Shown here: one piece after another, positions 53,890 through 63,058 of the stretch | Layout of the letters: each line of letters begins with the position of its first letter | Position numbering within the stretch: position 1 is the first letter of the stretch | Source of the DNA: Lachnospiraceae bacterium | GTDB taxonomy: Bacteria > Bacillota > Clostridia > Lachnospirales > Lachnospiraceae | Direction: 5' to 3' | Length of the DNA stretch: 64,000 bases | Assembly (NCBI GenBank): GCA_017437065.1 | Contig: JAFSBX010000076.1 | Coordinates: forward strand, 152,466 to 216,465 | Notes under the pieces: generated by a model | What the model was told of the DNA's origin: nothing | Database searches by the model: none | What the model saw: only the letters and a program-made list of their open reading frames with translations | Translations under genes and position numbers: made by a program

Positions 53890-54382
53890 AGGAAAAACGG
53901 CCTATATGGGATTACTAATGGCATTTGCATTGATTTTATCTTATGTGGAATCTCTAATTCCGTTCTTTTTCGGTATTCCCGGTATGAAACTTGGACTGGC
54001 TAATCTTGCTGTACTTTTGACTTTGGTTCTTTTTGGAGCAAAAGAAGCTTTTGTGATTAATTTGGGAAGAATTTTTATAACAATGTTTTTGTTTGGAAAT
54101 ATGTCTATGCTTTTGTATAGTATGGCAGGTGGTGTATTCAGTTTTTGTGTTATGTTTCTTATGAATAAGACCAAGAAGTTCAGCATTACGGGCATCAGTA
54201 TGGGAGGCGGTGTATTTCATAATATAGGTCAGCTTCTTGTGGCATATTTTGCAGTGCAGACAGAGAGCATTTTTTATTATATGCCGATGCTTCTGGCATC
54301 AGGTGTGGGAACGGGATTGTTAAACGGAATAATAGCATCATCTGTGAAACCGTATTTGCGGATTAAAGAGAGAACGGAATAA
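53870..54382 (+). CDS. Gx transporter family protein (heptaprenyl diphosphate synthase component I-like)
   Basis: A ~170-residue membrane protein with about five helices (PF07456). Motifs include YVESLIPFFFGIPGMKLGLANL and GGGVFHNIGQLLVA. The name component I of heptaprenyl diphosphate synthase comes from old annotation; the fold is that of an ECF-like S-component, so a small-molecule uptake role is plausible. The ATG at 53870 or 53873 follows GAGAGGAAG. It overlaps the NusG-II gene by 20 bases and is translationally coupled. Confidence 0.85.
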   Translation: MMDSQDKGKTAYMGLLMAFALILSYVESLIPFFFGIPGMKLGLANLAVLLTLVLFGAKEAFVINLGRIFITMFLFGNMSMLLYSMAGGVFSFCVMFLMNKTKKFSITGISMGGGVFHNIGQLLVAYFAVQTESIFYYMPMLLASGVGTGLLNGIIASSVKPYLRIKERTE

Positions 54383-54464
54383 ACTTTTGATCCATAGATT
54401 TATGTGAAAACAATCTCATAACGTTAACTAAGGTAATTAGTATGAAGAAAGGCATGGCGAATAT

Positions 54465-55070
54465 ATGATTGCATATTTAAAAGGAATACTTGCAGACGTG
54501 GAAGAAGAAAATATCGTTCTTGAAGTAAATGGTATTGGATATAGTGTAAAAGTAAATGGAAGGACGATAGGGATGCTTCCGAAAACAGGAAGTGAAGTGA
54601 AAATTTATACATATACATCAGTCAGAGAAGATGCCATAAATTTATTTGGGTTTATGACAAAAGATGAATTACAAATGTTTAAGCTTCTGATTACGGTAAG
54701 CGGAATCGGACCTAAAGGTGCACTTGCGGTACTTTCTGTGATGGATGCGGACGGGTTAAGGTTTGCTATTATTTCAGGGGATGCAAAAGCAATAGCCAAA
54801 GCTCCGGGAGTGGGAGCGAAAACTGCAGAAAGAGTTATTATTGATTTAAAGGACAAGGTATCCATTGAAGATACTTTTATGCAGAAAGAAAGTCCTGCTT
54901 ACGAAACATCGGGACAGGGTGCAGGTGATGTGTTAAAAGAAGCAGCGGAAGCACTTACTGCATTGGGGTATCCGGCATCGGATGCATTAAAGGCAGTGAA
55001 ACAGGTGGAAAATGCGGAAAATATGGAAGTAGAAGAATTGTTGAAGCAGGCACTTAAGAAGTTATTTTAG
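54465..55070 (+). CDS. ruvA: Holliday junction branch migration protein RuvA
   Basis: It binds four-way junctions and loads RuvB. The 201-residue protein has the N-terminal OB fold, two helix-hairpin-helix motifs ([16 protein letters not shown] and [19 protein letters not shown]) and the C-terminal domain III that contacts RuvB ([17 protein letters not shown]). ruvB follows 17 bases later. ruvC is not adjacent, as usual in Firmicutes. Confidence 0.97.
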   Translation: MIAYLKGILADVEEENIVLEVNGIGYSVKVNGRTIGMLPKTGSEVKIYTYTSVREDAINLFGFMTKDELQMFKLLITVSGIGPKGALAVLSVMDADGLRFAIISGDAKAIAKAPGVGAKTAERVIIDLKDKVSIEDTFMQKESPAYETSGQGAGDVLKEAAEALTALGYPASDALKAVKQVENAENMEVEELLKQALKKLF

Positions 55071-55087
55071 AAAGGGACAGGACAGAA

Positions 55088-56086
55088 ATGGCTGGACGGG
55101 TAATTGAGACAAACCTGATGGAAGAGGACGTTAAAATTGAAGGTTCTCTGCGTCCTCAATGTCTGGATGATTATATCGGGCAGGAAAAAGCGAAAGAAAA
55201 TTTAAAGGTTTATATTGAGGCCGCAAAGCAAAGAAAGGATGCATTAGACCATGTGTTGTTTTATGGACCACCCGGACTTGGTAAAACTACTCTTGCAGGG
55301 ATTATTGCAAATGAAATGGGAGTAAATATGAAAGTTACCAGCGGACCGGCAATCGAAAAGCCGGGAGAAATGGCGGCCATACTCAATAATCTTCAGGAGG
55401 GTGATTTGCTGTTTGTGGATGAAATTCATCGTCTGAACAGACAGGTAGAAGAAGTGCTTTATCCGGCAATGGAAGATTATGCTATTGATATTATGATTGG
55501 AAAGGGTGCTTCTGCCCGTTCCATCCGGTTGGATTTGCCGAAGTTTACATTGGTAGGGGCAACGACAAGAGCCGGACTTTTGACCGCGCCTTTGCGAGAT
55601 CGTTTTGGTGTAATACACAGACTGGAATTTTATTCCGTAGAGGAATTGAAAAAGATTATTATTCATTCGGCAAAAATTCTGGATGTGGCAATTGATGAAA
55701 AAGGAGCCATTGAACTTGCAAGAAGGAGCAGAGGGACACCACGTCTTGCGAATCGTATTTTGAAGAGGGTGAGAGATTTTGCACAGGTAAAATATGATGG
55801 CAGAATAACAAAAGAAGTGGCAGATGTAGCACTGGATTTAATGGATGTAGATAAAATGGGATTGGATCATATAGATAGAAATATGCTGACTACTATGATG
55901 GAGAAGTTTGGAGGAGGTCCGGTAGGATTGGACACATTGGCTGCGGCAATCGGTGAAGATGCAGGAACCATAGAAGATGTATATGAACCATATCTGATAA
56001 AAAACGGTTTTATTAATCGGACACCACGGGGAAGAGTAGTAACGGAGCTTGCATATCATCATTTAGGGCTTGAAAATCCTACATAA
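55088..56086 (+). CDS. ruvB: Holliday junction branch migration ATPase RuvB
   Basis: A hexameric motor driving branch migration with RuvA. The 332-residue AAA+ protein has [12 protein letters not shown], Walker [11 protein letters not shown], Walker B FVDEIHR, sensor 1 GATTRAG and arginine finger region PLRDRFG, and the C-terminal winged helix ([10 protein letters not shown]). It is part of ruvAB-zapA on one transcript. Confidence 0.97.
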   Translation: MAGRVIETNLMEEDVKIEGSLRPQCLDDYIGQEKAKENLKVYIEAAKQRKDALDHVLFYGPPGLGKTTLAGIIANEMGVNMKVTSGPAIEKPGEMAAILNNLQEGDLLFVDEIHRLNRQVEEVLYPAMEDYAIDIMIGKGASARSIRLDLPKFTLVGATTRAGLLTAPLRDRFGVIHRLEFYSVEELKKIIIHSAKILDVAIDEKGAIELARRSRGTPRLANRILKRVRDFAQVKYDGRITKEVADVALDLMDVDKMGLDHIDRNMLTTMMEKFGGGPVGLDTLAAAIGEDAGTIEDVYEPYLIKNGFINRTPRGRVVTELAYHHLGLENPT

Positions 56087-56169
56087 CCTATATATAATAG
56101 ATTTTGTGCTATGAGCAAATGAAAAGTGGCATATGTTGTGTATGTCTTAATTTTGATAGAGGTGGAACG

Positions 56170-56583
56170 ATGGCTGCAAAGACAGATACAGAAGTAATAA
56201 TCGGTGGTAGAGTTTTTACATTGAGTGGATATGAGAGTGAAGAATATTTACAGAAGGTTGCTTCTTATATAAATAATAAAGTTGCAGAATATAATAAAAT
56301 TGAAAGTTTCAAACGCCAGACGCTTGAAACACAGAATGTGTTGTTGCAGTTGAATATTGCGGATGATTATTTTAAAGCAAAAAAGCAGATTACCATGCTG
56401 GAGGAAGAAATTCAGGCAAAAGAAAAGGACTTGTATGATTTGAAACATGAATTGATTTCTACTCAGATTAAGTTGGAAAATGCAGAAAATAGTGCGAAAG
56501 ATATGCAGCGGGAGCTGAATGAAAACACAAAAAAGATAATACGGATGGAAACAGAATTAAAGGATTCCAAAAGTAAGAAATAA
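56170..56583 (+). CDS. zapA: Cell division protein ZapA
   Basis: It bundles FtsZ filaments at the division site. The 137-residue protein has the ZapA N-terminal domain (EVIIGGRVFTLSGYESEEYLQKVA) followed by a long coiled coil (about 75-135). It is longer than the ~100-residue E. coli form because of the extended coil, as in many Firmicutes. The ATG at 56170 follows GAGGTGGAACG. The frame extends upstream, but without similarity. Confidence 0.9.
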   Translation: MAAKTDTEVIIGGRVFTLSGYESEEYLQKVASYINNKVAEYNKIESFKRQTLETQNVLLQLNIADDYFKAKKQITMLEEEIQAKEKDLYDLKHELISTQIKLENAENSAKDMQRELNENTKKIIRMETELKDSKSKK

Positions 56584-56589
56584 TAATAA

Positions 56590-56617
56590 GGCTGTCTTTC
56601 GGGACAGCCGTTTTTTT
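56590..56617 (+). terminator. Terminator of ruvAB-zapA
   Basis: A 7-bp GC-rich stem (GGCTGTC / GACAGCC) with a 6-base loop is followed by GTTTTTTT. Confidence 0.9.
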
Positions 56618-56621
56618 CACA

Positions 56622-56645
56622 TAATAGGAAAGTGCTTAAATGTAG
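56622..56645 (+). repeat. Post-terminator motif, copy D
   Basis: It starts TAATAGGAAAGTGC and ends AAATGTAG, 5 bases after the zapA terminator. It is nearly identical to copy C at 49365. Confidence 0.5.
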
Positions 56646-56707
56646 GATAAGTCAGGGAGTATTTGCTTTACGTTAAGTCGAAAGGATGAGAAAGGCAAGG
56701 TTTTTAG

Positions 56708-58957
56708 ATGGAAAATGGTAAGAAAGTGGAGTTGCTTGCACCGGCGGGAAATTATGAGAGCTTTTTGGGGGCTGTTCATGCAGGTGCGGATGCAGTGTAT
56801 TTGGGCGGTGAGAAATTTGGAGCGAGAGCTTACGCAGATAACTTTACAAAAGAGGAGTTGTGTAAGTGTATTCGTTATGCTCATTTGTATGGAAAAAGGG
56901 TATATCTGACTTTAAATACTCTTGTGAAAGAAAAAGAAATGCAGGAACTCTATTCTTATCTGCAACCATTTTATGAGGCAGGATTGGATGGGGTTATTAT
57001 CCAGGATATGGGTGTTTTTCAGTATGTGAAAGAACACTTTCCGGGGCTATCCTTGCATGTCAGTACGCAGATGACAATTACCGGAGCAAACGGAGCAGAA
57101 AAGTTAAAACAGCTTGGAGCAGAACGAATTGTTCCGGCAAGAGAACTTTCTTTAAAAGAAATTTGTCTGATAAAAGAGAAAGTTGATATTGAGATAGAAA
57201 CTTTTATTCACGGAGCTATGTGTTACTGTTATTCAGGACAATGTCTGTTCAGCAGTATTTTAGGGGGCAGGAGCGGTAACAGAGGGAAATGTGCCCAGCC
57301 ATGTCGTTTACCGTACAAGTTGGAAAACACAGAAGAAAAGAAAAGAGAAGCATATTATTTGAGCTTAAAAGATATGTGTACGATAGAAATGGTTCCGGCA
57401 CTGATAGAAGCAGGAATTGATTCCTTTAAGATAGAAGGAAGGATGAAAAAACCGGAATATGCAGCAGGAGTGACAGCATTATATCGTAAATACATAGATT
57501 TATACTATGAAAAAGGTGCAGATGGATTTAAAGTAAGTAAAAAAGATATGGAGAAACTGAAAGCACTTTATATCCGAAGTGAAATTCAGGACGGCTATTA
57601 TAACAGGCATAATGGAGCTGCCATGGTAACAATGGAAAAACCGAGCTATAGCGGAAGTGATGAGCAACTTTTGAAGCAGCTTCGGGAACAGTATATTGAA
57701 AAAATTCCACGGAAAGCGGTAAAGGGAAGTGTTATACTTCATGTAGAGAATCCGGCACAGCTGATGGTGGAAGCAGAAGGCGTTACAGCTAAAGTAACAG
57801 GAAATACGGTTCAAGCGGCGGTAAAACAGCCCATGCCGGAAGAGAGTGTGCAAAAACAGTTAGAAAAGTGCGGTGGTACTTCCTTTTTTATGGAAACTCT
57901 TTCCATAGATATGGGAGAGAATATATTCATGCCTTTAAAAGAATTAAATGAATTAAGAAGGCAGGCTCTGGAGCTGTTAGAAGAGAAAATAATTGAAAGG
58001 AATGGACTTTCCTATGCTGAAAGAAAAGAAATGATTACTGTTTGTGGTGATAAGGAGTGTAAGACGGAAGAAGAGGAAAAGGAAACGTCTTTGGTTGAGG
58101 ATGGTATTTATGCTGTGATTCAGACGAAGGAACAGCTGAAGGCAATAGTGCAGCTGTTGCAGGAGAAAGCACTTAAAAATTTGAAGGCAGTTTTTGTTTC
58201 GACGGATTTGTATGAGCTTCATAAAGGAAGTATCAAAAGAAATGATGAATACGAACAGACGGAAATACTTCGGGAAAAGTTAAAAGGGCATGTATATGCG
58301 GCATATCCGTACATGATGCGGCAGAAGGATGAGTGGATACATGAATGCTTTGAAAAAGAACGTTTGTTTACTGGAATTTTAGTTCGAAATATGGAAGAAC
58401 TGTCTCTTTTGCAAGGAAGAGATTATCGTGGTAAAATAATCACAGATGCAGGCTTATATGTATGGAATAAGAAAGCAGAAAAGTTTTATGAAAGAGAAGC
58501 AGATTTGTGCACAATACCTTTAGAACTCAACAGTAATGAACAAAAGAGTCTGAATTGGAGAGGAAAAATGAAGGTTGTGTACGGACGACTGCCGATGATG
58601 ATAACGGCAAACTGCATTCGGAAAACAAGCGGTAAATGTCTGAAAGCGATTACTGAGAAGCAAGGTGAAATGAAAGATAAAACAGAGATGATAAGCCTGA
58701 CTGACCGTATGGGAAAAGAGTTTCCTGTTTATACACAGTGCAGACATTGTTTCAATGTTATTTATAACAGTGTTCCTCTTTCTCTTCATAAAAAGGCAGG
58801 AGAAAAAAGCGGAAAATATCGTTTGGATTTTACAACGGAGAATGCACAGGAAACGAAAAAGATCTTAGAATATTTTTGTCGTATTTATGGCGGGGCAGAA
58901 GAAAATCCGCCTTATAAGGACTACACTACAGGTCATGAAAAACGCGGAGTTGAATAA
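56708..58957 (+). CDS. Peptidase U32 family protein (RlhA-like) with DUF3656-type C-terminus
   Basis: A 749-residue protein. The N-terminal ~330 residues form the U32 TIM-barrel domain (ELLAPAGNYESFLGAVHAGADAVYLGG, HVSTQMTITG, FIHGAMCYCYSGQCL.S..GGRSGNRGKCAQPCR, SFKIEGRMK). The Cys residues around CYCYSGQC and CAQPC probably hold a cluster. E. coli RlhA, from this family, hydroxylates C2501 of 23S rRNA; other members act on tRNA, so an RNA hydroxylase role is likely and true peptidase activity doubtful. The C-terminal half contains the collagenase-like DUF3656 region. FtsW follows after 29 bases. Confidence 0.88.
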   Translation: MENGKKVELLAPAGNYESFLGAVHAGADAVYLGGEKFGARAYADNFTKEELCKCIRYAHLYGKRVYLTLNTLVKEKEMQELYSYLQPFYEAGLDGVIIQDMGVFQYVKEHFPGLSLHVSTQMTITGANGAEKLKQLGAERIVPARELSLKEICLIKEKVDIEIETFIHGAMCYCYSGQCLFSSILGGRSGNRGKCAQPCRLPYKLENTEEKKREAYYLSLKDMCTIEMVPALIEAGIDSFKIEGRMKKPEYAAGVTALYRKYIDLYYEKGADGFKVSKKDMEKLKALYIRSEIQDGYYNRHNGAAMVTMEKPSYSGSDEQLLKQLREQYIEKIPRKAVKGSVILHVENPAQLMVEAEGVTAKVTGNTVQAAVKQPMPEESVQKQLEKCGGTSFFMETLSIDMGENIFMPLKELNELRRQALELLEEKIIERNGLSYAERKEMITVCGDKECKTEEEEKETSLVEDGIYAVIQTKEQLKAIVQLLQEKALKNLKAVFVSTDLYELHKGSIKRNDEYEQTEILREKLKGHVYAAYPYMMRQKDEWIHECFEKERLFTGILVRNMEELSLLQGRDYRGKIITDAGLYVWNKKAEKFYEREADLCTIPLELNSNEQKSLNWRGKMKVVYGRLPMMITANCIRKTSGKCLKAITEKQGEMKDKTEMISLTDRMGKEFPVYTQCRHCFNVIYNSVPLSLHKKAGEKSGKYRLDFTTENAQETKKILEYFCRIYGGAEENPPYKDYTTGHEKRGVE

Positions 58958-58986
58958 GTTATCACATTGCAACGTGGAGAAGTCAT

Positions 58987-60414
58987 ATGGAACAATATAT
59001 TACAGAGTTTTCAAAATATTTTATAGCAATATTTATGGCACTTTATACATATGAGTGTTTTGCGGTATTTCGTTATAGTACGGAGGAAAAACGAAAAGGT
59101 ATTTATTTCAGACAAAATATACTGATGTTTTTAGTGCATTTTACCTGTTTTTTGACAATATGTGTGGAAACAGGTGAACTGGATTATTTGTTTTTTTATG
59201 CATTTCAGGAGATTATTTTGTTTGCGGCAATCTCTCTTTTCGGTATGATTTATCCCCGGATTAATAAATTGCTGATTAATAATATTTGTCTGCTTTTAAG
59301 TATCGGTTTCGTAATACTTACAAGACTTTCTTATGAAAGGGCAATTAAACAGTTTATTATTGTGACGGTATCTCTGATTATAGCGATGATTATTCCGTTT
59401 TTTATGGATAAATTCAAATTTTTGAAAGATTTAAAATGGATGTATGCAATTGTCGGTATTGCAGCTTTGTCAGCGGTGCTTATTTTAGGCTCGGTAACAA
59501 AAGGAGCGAAGCTGTCTTTCTCTGTCGGTGGTGTTTCCTTTCAGCCTTCGGAGTTTATAAAAATTATCTTTGTATTTTTTGTAGCAAGTGCATTATATAA
59601 GGCATCAGGATTTGTGCAGGTTGTGATAACGGCAGTGATTGCAGGAATTCATGTGATAGTGCTTGTGCTTTCAAAGGATTTGGGAAGTGCATTGATTTTC
59701 TTTGTTGTTTATGTGCTGATGGTAGTAGTTGCCACGAAAAACTGGCTTTATCTGTTTGCAGGAGCAGCAGGCGGTTCTGCAGCAGCGATTATTGCTTATA
59801 AGCTGTTTTATCATGTGCAGGTCAGAGTGTTAGCATGGCAGGATCCCTGGAGCGTTATTGACAATGAAGGATATCAGATTGCACAGTCGTTGTTTGCGAT
59901 TGGCAGTGGTGGCTGGTTTGGTCTGGGATTGTATAAAGGTACACCGGATTCCATTCCGGATGTGGAAGCGGATTTTATTTTTTCTGCGGTGGCAGAAGAG
60001 TTAGGGCTTATCGTTGCCATGTGCCTGATTTTAGTGTGTGTGAGCTGTTTTATTATGTGTATGAATATTGCGGTCAGATTACAGGATAAATTTTATCAGC
60101 TGGTAGCATTTGGTTTGGGAACTACTTATATTTTTCAGGTATTTCTTACGATTGGCGGTGGAACGAAGTTTATTCCGCTTACGGGGGTAACGCTGCCGTT
60201 TATCAGTTACGGTGGAAGCTCCGTGTTGACCACATTGATATTGTTTTCTATTATTGAAGGATTATATATTATTAAACAACGAGAGGTAAGTAAGAGTGTC
60301 AAAACGAAACGGAAGACAACTACAGGAAGAAATTCTGATAGACGAGCTGGAATATACGAAGATAGCAGACAGAGAGAATACAGCTTCTCAGAAGAATACG
60401 ATATCGAAGAATAA
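58987..60414 (+). CDS. FtsW/RodA/SpoVE-family peptidoglycan polymerase
   Basis: A SEDS glycosyltransferase of 475 residues with about 12 membrane helices. It adds lipid II to glycan strands together with a class B PBP. Conserved SEDS features include FQPSEFIKI, LSKDLGSALIFF with the catalytic Asp, DFIFSAVAEELG and TGVTLPFISYGGSS. The first ~120 residues carry extra helices. The basic, Arg/Lys-rich tail beyond residue 435 is encoded by DNA that also encodes the start of the downstream PBP in another frame. Whether it serves division, elongation or sporulation cannot be told. Confidence 0.93.
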   Translation: MEQYITEFSKYFIAIFMALYTYECFAVFRYSTEEKRKGIYFRQNILMFLVHFTCFLTICVETGELDYLFFYAFQEIILFAAISLFGMIYPRINKLLINNICLLLSIGFVILTRLSYERAIKQFIIVTVSLIIAMIIPFFMDKFKFLKDLKWMYAIVGIAALSAVLILGSVTKGAKLSFSVGGVSFQPSEFIKIIFVFFVASALYKASGFVQVVITAVIAGIHVIVLVLSKDLGSALIFFVVYVLMVVVATKNWLYLFAGAAGGSAAAIIAYKLFYHVQVRVLAWQDPWSVIDNEGYQIAQSLFAIGSGGWFGLGLYKGTPDSIPDVEADFIFSAVAEELGLIVAMCLILVCVSCFIMCMNIAVRLQDKFYQLVAFGLGTTYIFQVFLTIGGGTKFIPLTGVTLPFISYGGSSVLTTLILFSIIEGLYIIKQREVSKSVKTKRKTTTGRNSDRRAGIYEDSRQREYSFSEEYDIEE

Positions 60415-61837
60415 GAAAAAAGCAGAAAAAAAGAAAGAAAAGAATCATGAAATCATGGCGGTTACCTATTTGTTTGTTCTTGTGTTTCTGGGAATGATGG
60501 GGTATATATGTCATTTTGCAGTTACGAATGAGCAGACATTGATTAACAACAGCTATAATGCCAGACAGGGAATGTTGCTTGCCCAAAACAGACGGGGAAA
60601 TATTTATTCTAATGATGGAACGATTCTTGCCGAAACGAAAACAGAAGAGGATGGAACGGAAAGAAGAGTCTATCCATATGCAAATCTGTTTGCACATGCG
60701 GTTGGATATTCTACCAACGGCAAGATGGGAGTGGAGGCACTTGGGAATTATTACCTGATTAATTCTAATGAACCTATTTCCAATAAAGTTTCTGCGGATA
60801 TGGCAGGGACGAAATATGCAGGTGACAGTGTATATACTACGTTGGATATGGAATTGCAGGAAGTGGCATATAATGCACTTGGGGTGTATAAAGGTGCGGT
60901 TATCGTAACAGAGCCTTCTACGGGAAAAATTCTTGCAATGGTTTCTAAGCCTGATTTTGATCCGAATAATATTGACAGTATGTGGGAAACATTGCTGGCA
61001 GATGAGGAAAGCAGTGTATTATTAAACAGAGTAACACAGGGAATGTATCCGCCGGGTTCTACCTTTAAAATTGTGACAGCGCTTCAGTATATCAGGGAAA
61101 ATACAGACAGTTACAGCGGTTACAGATATAATTGTGCCGGAAGTTATCAGAGTGGAGAGGACAGGATTAACTGTTATCATGGAACGAGCCACGGTTCTAT
61201 AGATTTTAAAGAATCTTTCGCGAAATCCTGTAATGCGTCCTTTGCGAATATCGGATTGTCGTTAAATGAAATATCGTTTGCAAAAACATTAAAGGATTTA
61301 CTTTTTAATGAAGAACTGCCCTTGGAAACTGCTTACAGTCAGAGTAAAGTGACAGTAGAGGAGGATATGGCAACGGCTGATATGATGCAGGTATCTATTG
61401 GGCAGGGAACGACACAAATATCGCCAATACATTTGAATATGATTACCTGTGCCATTGCTAATGATGGAAAGCTGATGAAACCATATATGATTGACCGGGT
61501 GGAAAATAGCGAAGGGACGGTAATTAAGCAATTTAGTACTTCAAGTTATGGAAATTTGATGACAGAGAATGAGGCATCTATACTGACGGAACTTATGGAA
61601 GAGGTAGTGGAGTCAGGAACGGGAAGAAAACTCGCAGGTCTTTCTTATACGGCAGCAGGAAAAACAGGGTCTGCGGAGTATAATACTGTAAAAGGAGACA
61701 GCCATGCCTGGTTTACCGGATTTGCACCGGCAGAAAATCCACAGGTTTGTGTGACGATTATTGTGGAAGGTGCAGGGTCAGGAGGAGACTTTGCAGTGCC
61801 GATTGCGAAGAGGATTTTTGATGCGTATTTGGAATAA
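60296..61837 (+). CDS. Class B penicillin-binding protein (FtsI/PbpA family)
   Basis: A transpeptidase of 513 residues. A charged cytoplasmic tail is followed by one membrane helix (about 52-72), a short dimerisation domain and the transpeptidase domain, with STFK (PPGSTFKIV), SCN (AKSCNAS) and KTGS (AAGKTGSAEY). It would cross-link the strands made by the SEDS protein encoded upstream. The GTG at 60296 follows GAGAGG, so the first 40 codons overlap the end of the SEDS gene by 119 bases in a different frame. A later start at the ATG near 60455 would remove the overlap but shorten the cytoplasmic tail. Confidence 0.93.
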   Translation: MSKRNGRQLQEEILIDELEYTKIADRENTASQKNTISKNKKKAEKKKEKNHEIMAVTYLFVLVFLGMMGYICHFAVTNEQTLINNSYNARQGMLLAQNRRGNIYSNDGTILAETKTEEDGTERRVYPYANLFAHAVGYSTNGKMGVEALGNYYLINSNEPISNKVSADMAGTKYAGDSVYTTLDMELQEVAYNALGVYKGAVIVTEPSTGKILAMVSKPDFDPNNIDSMWETLLADEESSVLLNRVTQGMYPPGSTFKIVTALQYIRENTDSYSGYRYNCAGSYQSGEDRINCYHGTSHGSIDFKESFAKSCNASFANIGLSLNEISFAKTLKDLLFNEELPLETAYSQSKVTVEEDMATADMMQVSIGQGTTQISPIHLNMITCAIANDGKLMKPYMIDRVENSEGTVIKQFSTSSYGNLMTENEASILTELMEEVVESGTGRKLAGLSYTAAGKTGSAEYNTVKGDSHAWFTGFAPAENPQVCVTIIVEGAGSGGDFAVPIAKRIFDAYLE

Positions 61838-62115
61838 GAGGTAGGTGAAGTGTGTTAATAAGGAGTTATGAGGGAGTCAATAATTGTGAAAGAAGGTCTG
61901 ATTCTTGTATGCAGGGAAAGCGTATATATATTTGAGAATATTATGTTGTTTTATAATTTTATGACTGTTTTGAAGTATAAGGGAAAACATAAATATTGTG
62001 GCATAATAATGCAGATAATTTTTTTGTATTTTTTTGAGCATCCATTGCAGTATATTTGAATAAGCCGAATTTGAGAAGTATATAGTATGTGACAAATTTA
62101 TGAGTGTTATAGGTG

Positions 62116-62156
62116 AAGGCTGTAAGTTGATTTTTGTAATTGACTTACAGCCTTTT
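62116..62156 (+). terminator. Strong hairpin, possible terminator or small-RNA end
   Basis: A perfect 12-bp stem (AAGGCTGTAAGT / ACTTACAGCCTT) with a 15-base loop and a final TTTT. It lies 280 bases after the PBP gene, so it may end that transcript or an unrecognised small RNA. Confidence 0.65.
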
Positions 62157-62493
62157 AACGTGGTAAAATCTGTATAAAGCACATATCGAATATTCATATC
62201 TGGTACAAAGCGTTTTATAATAAGTAGTTTTGTTTCTAAAAATTTTTTACAGTTACATGCAGAAGATAAATATTTTTTTGTTATTGCATAGAAGTTTATT
62301 TGATTTTGTGTTCTATGGTAGCTGTATCTGAATGAAAACAGCAGTTTTTAAAAATCCATTCTTTTATTTTAAAAAAGTAATTTCAAAGTGGTAGAGCGAA
62401 AAAAGCAAAATGTTTAAAGCAATTTAACGACTTAATAAATTTTTTAATGCAATAATGAAAAAATAGTGATATAATTTATTTCCACTTGAGATG

Positions 62494-62520
62494 TTGATAA
62501 TTGACAAAAAGTGCTATAAT
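62494..62520 (+). promoter_or_regulatory. Probable promoter of the Panacea/GNAT gene pair
   Basis: TATAAT (62515-62520) with TTGATA (62494-62499) at a short 15-base spacing. A TTGACA at 62501 is too close to the -10 to be used with it. Confidence 0.45.
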
Positions 62521-62574
62521 CATAGTGAAGATGAATTTCGTATATTTGCATATAATAAAAAAGGAGGTTTTTTT

Positions 62575-63045
62575 ATGGAGAATTTGATGAATGTGGCATC
62601 TTATGTCTATAATAGATATTTTGAGACTAAAGGTGAACGAATTGATGAAATGAAACTTCATAAGCTGTTGTATTTTGCGCAGAGAGAGTCATTAATTCAA
62701 ACAAATAAACCTCTATTTGCAGAAACATTTTATGGATGGAAATTTGGACCGATACTTAAAGAAATTAGAAATGCATATAAGGATAATACGTTTTTACATG
62801 AGATTGAAGAAGCGGTTGTTTGTAGAATAAAATCAATAATGGACAAAGTATTTGAGGAATACGCAGATAAAGATTCGTGGAGTTTGAGTAGATTAACTCA
62901 TGGGGAACTCGCATGGAAAAATTCTCGAAAAGGAATTCCGGATGGTGCGAATAGTGACAATCCGATGGATATTAATGATATTGCCAAAGATGCGGAAAGG
63001 GTTCGTCTGAGAAGAGCAGGACTTGCAAAACTTGGGCTGATATAG
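62575..63045 (+). CDS. Panacea (SocA-like) domain protein, putative antitoxin
   Basis: A 156-residue protein with the N-terminal signature NVASYVYNRYF..MKLHKLLYFAQ, then FGWKFGP-type residues (FYGWKFGPILKEIRNAY) and LSRLTHGELAWKNSRKG. These mark the Panacea domain (PF13274), known from the SocA antitoxin and from many bacterial toxin-antitoxin pairs that combine one antitoxin fold with different toxins. AAGGAGG precedes the ATG at 62575; the open frame upstream to 62491 is non-coding. The partner gene follows 13 bases later. Confidence 0.85.
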   Translation: MENLMNVASYVYNRYFETKGERIDEMKLHKLLYFAQRESLIQTNKPLFAETFYGWKFGPILKEIRNAYKDNTFLHEIEEAVVCRIKSIMDKVFEEYADKDSWSLSRLTHGELAWKNSRKGIPDGANSDNPMDINDIAKDAERVRLRRAGLAKLGLI

Positions 63046-63058
63046 GTATTGTTAGAAG

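Larger units (their letters stand above)
61838..62574. other. 737-base AT-rich stretch without a convincing gene
   Basis: Long A/T runs dominate. A plus-strand frame of 63 codons (61868-62059) has no ribosome binding site or family signal and is not called. The only clear structure is the hairpin at 62116-62154. A promoter-like pair precedes the next gene. The base composition is more AT-rich than the flanking genes, which could mark a junction with an accessory module. Confidence 0.5.

Noticed and set aside
61868-62059. 63-codon open frame on the plus strand in the AT-rich stretch
   Set aside because: No ribosome binding site, no recognisable domain, and composition expected from AT-rich non-coding DNA.
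62501-62520. TTGACA with TATAAT before the Panacea gene as a promoter
   Set aside because: Only 8 bases separate them, too close for sigma-A; TTGATA at 62494 is the better partner.
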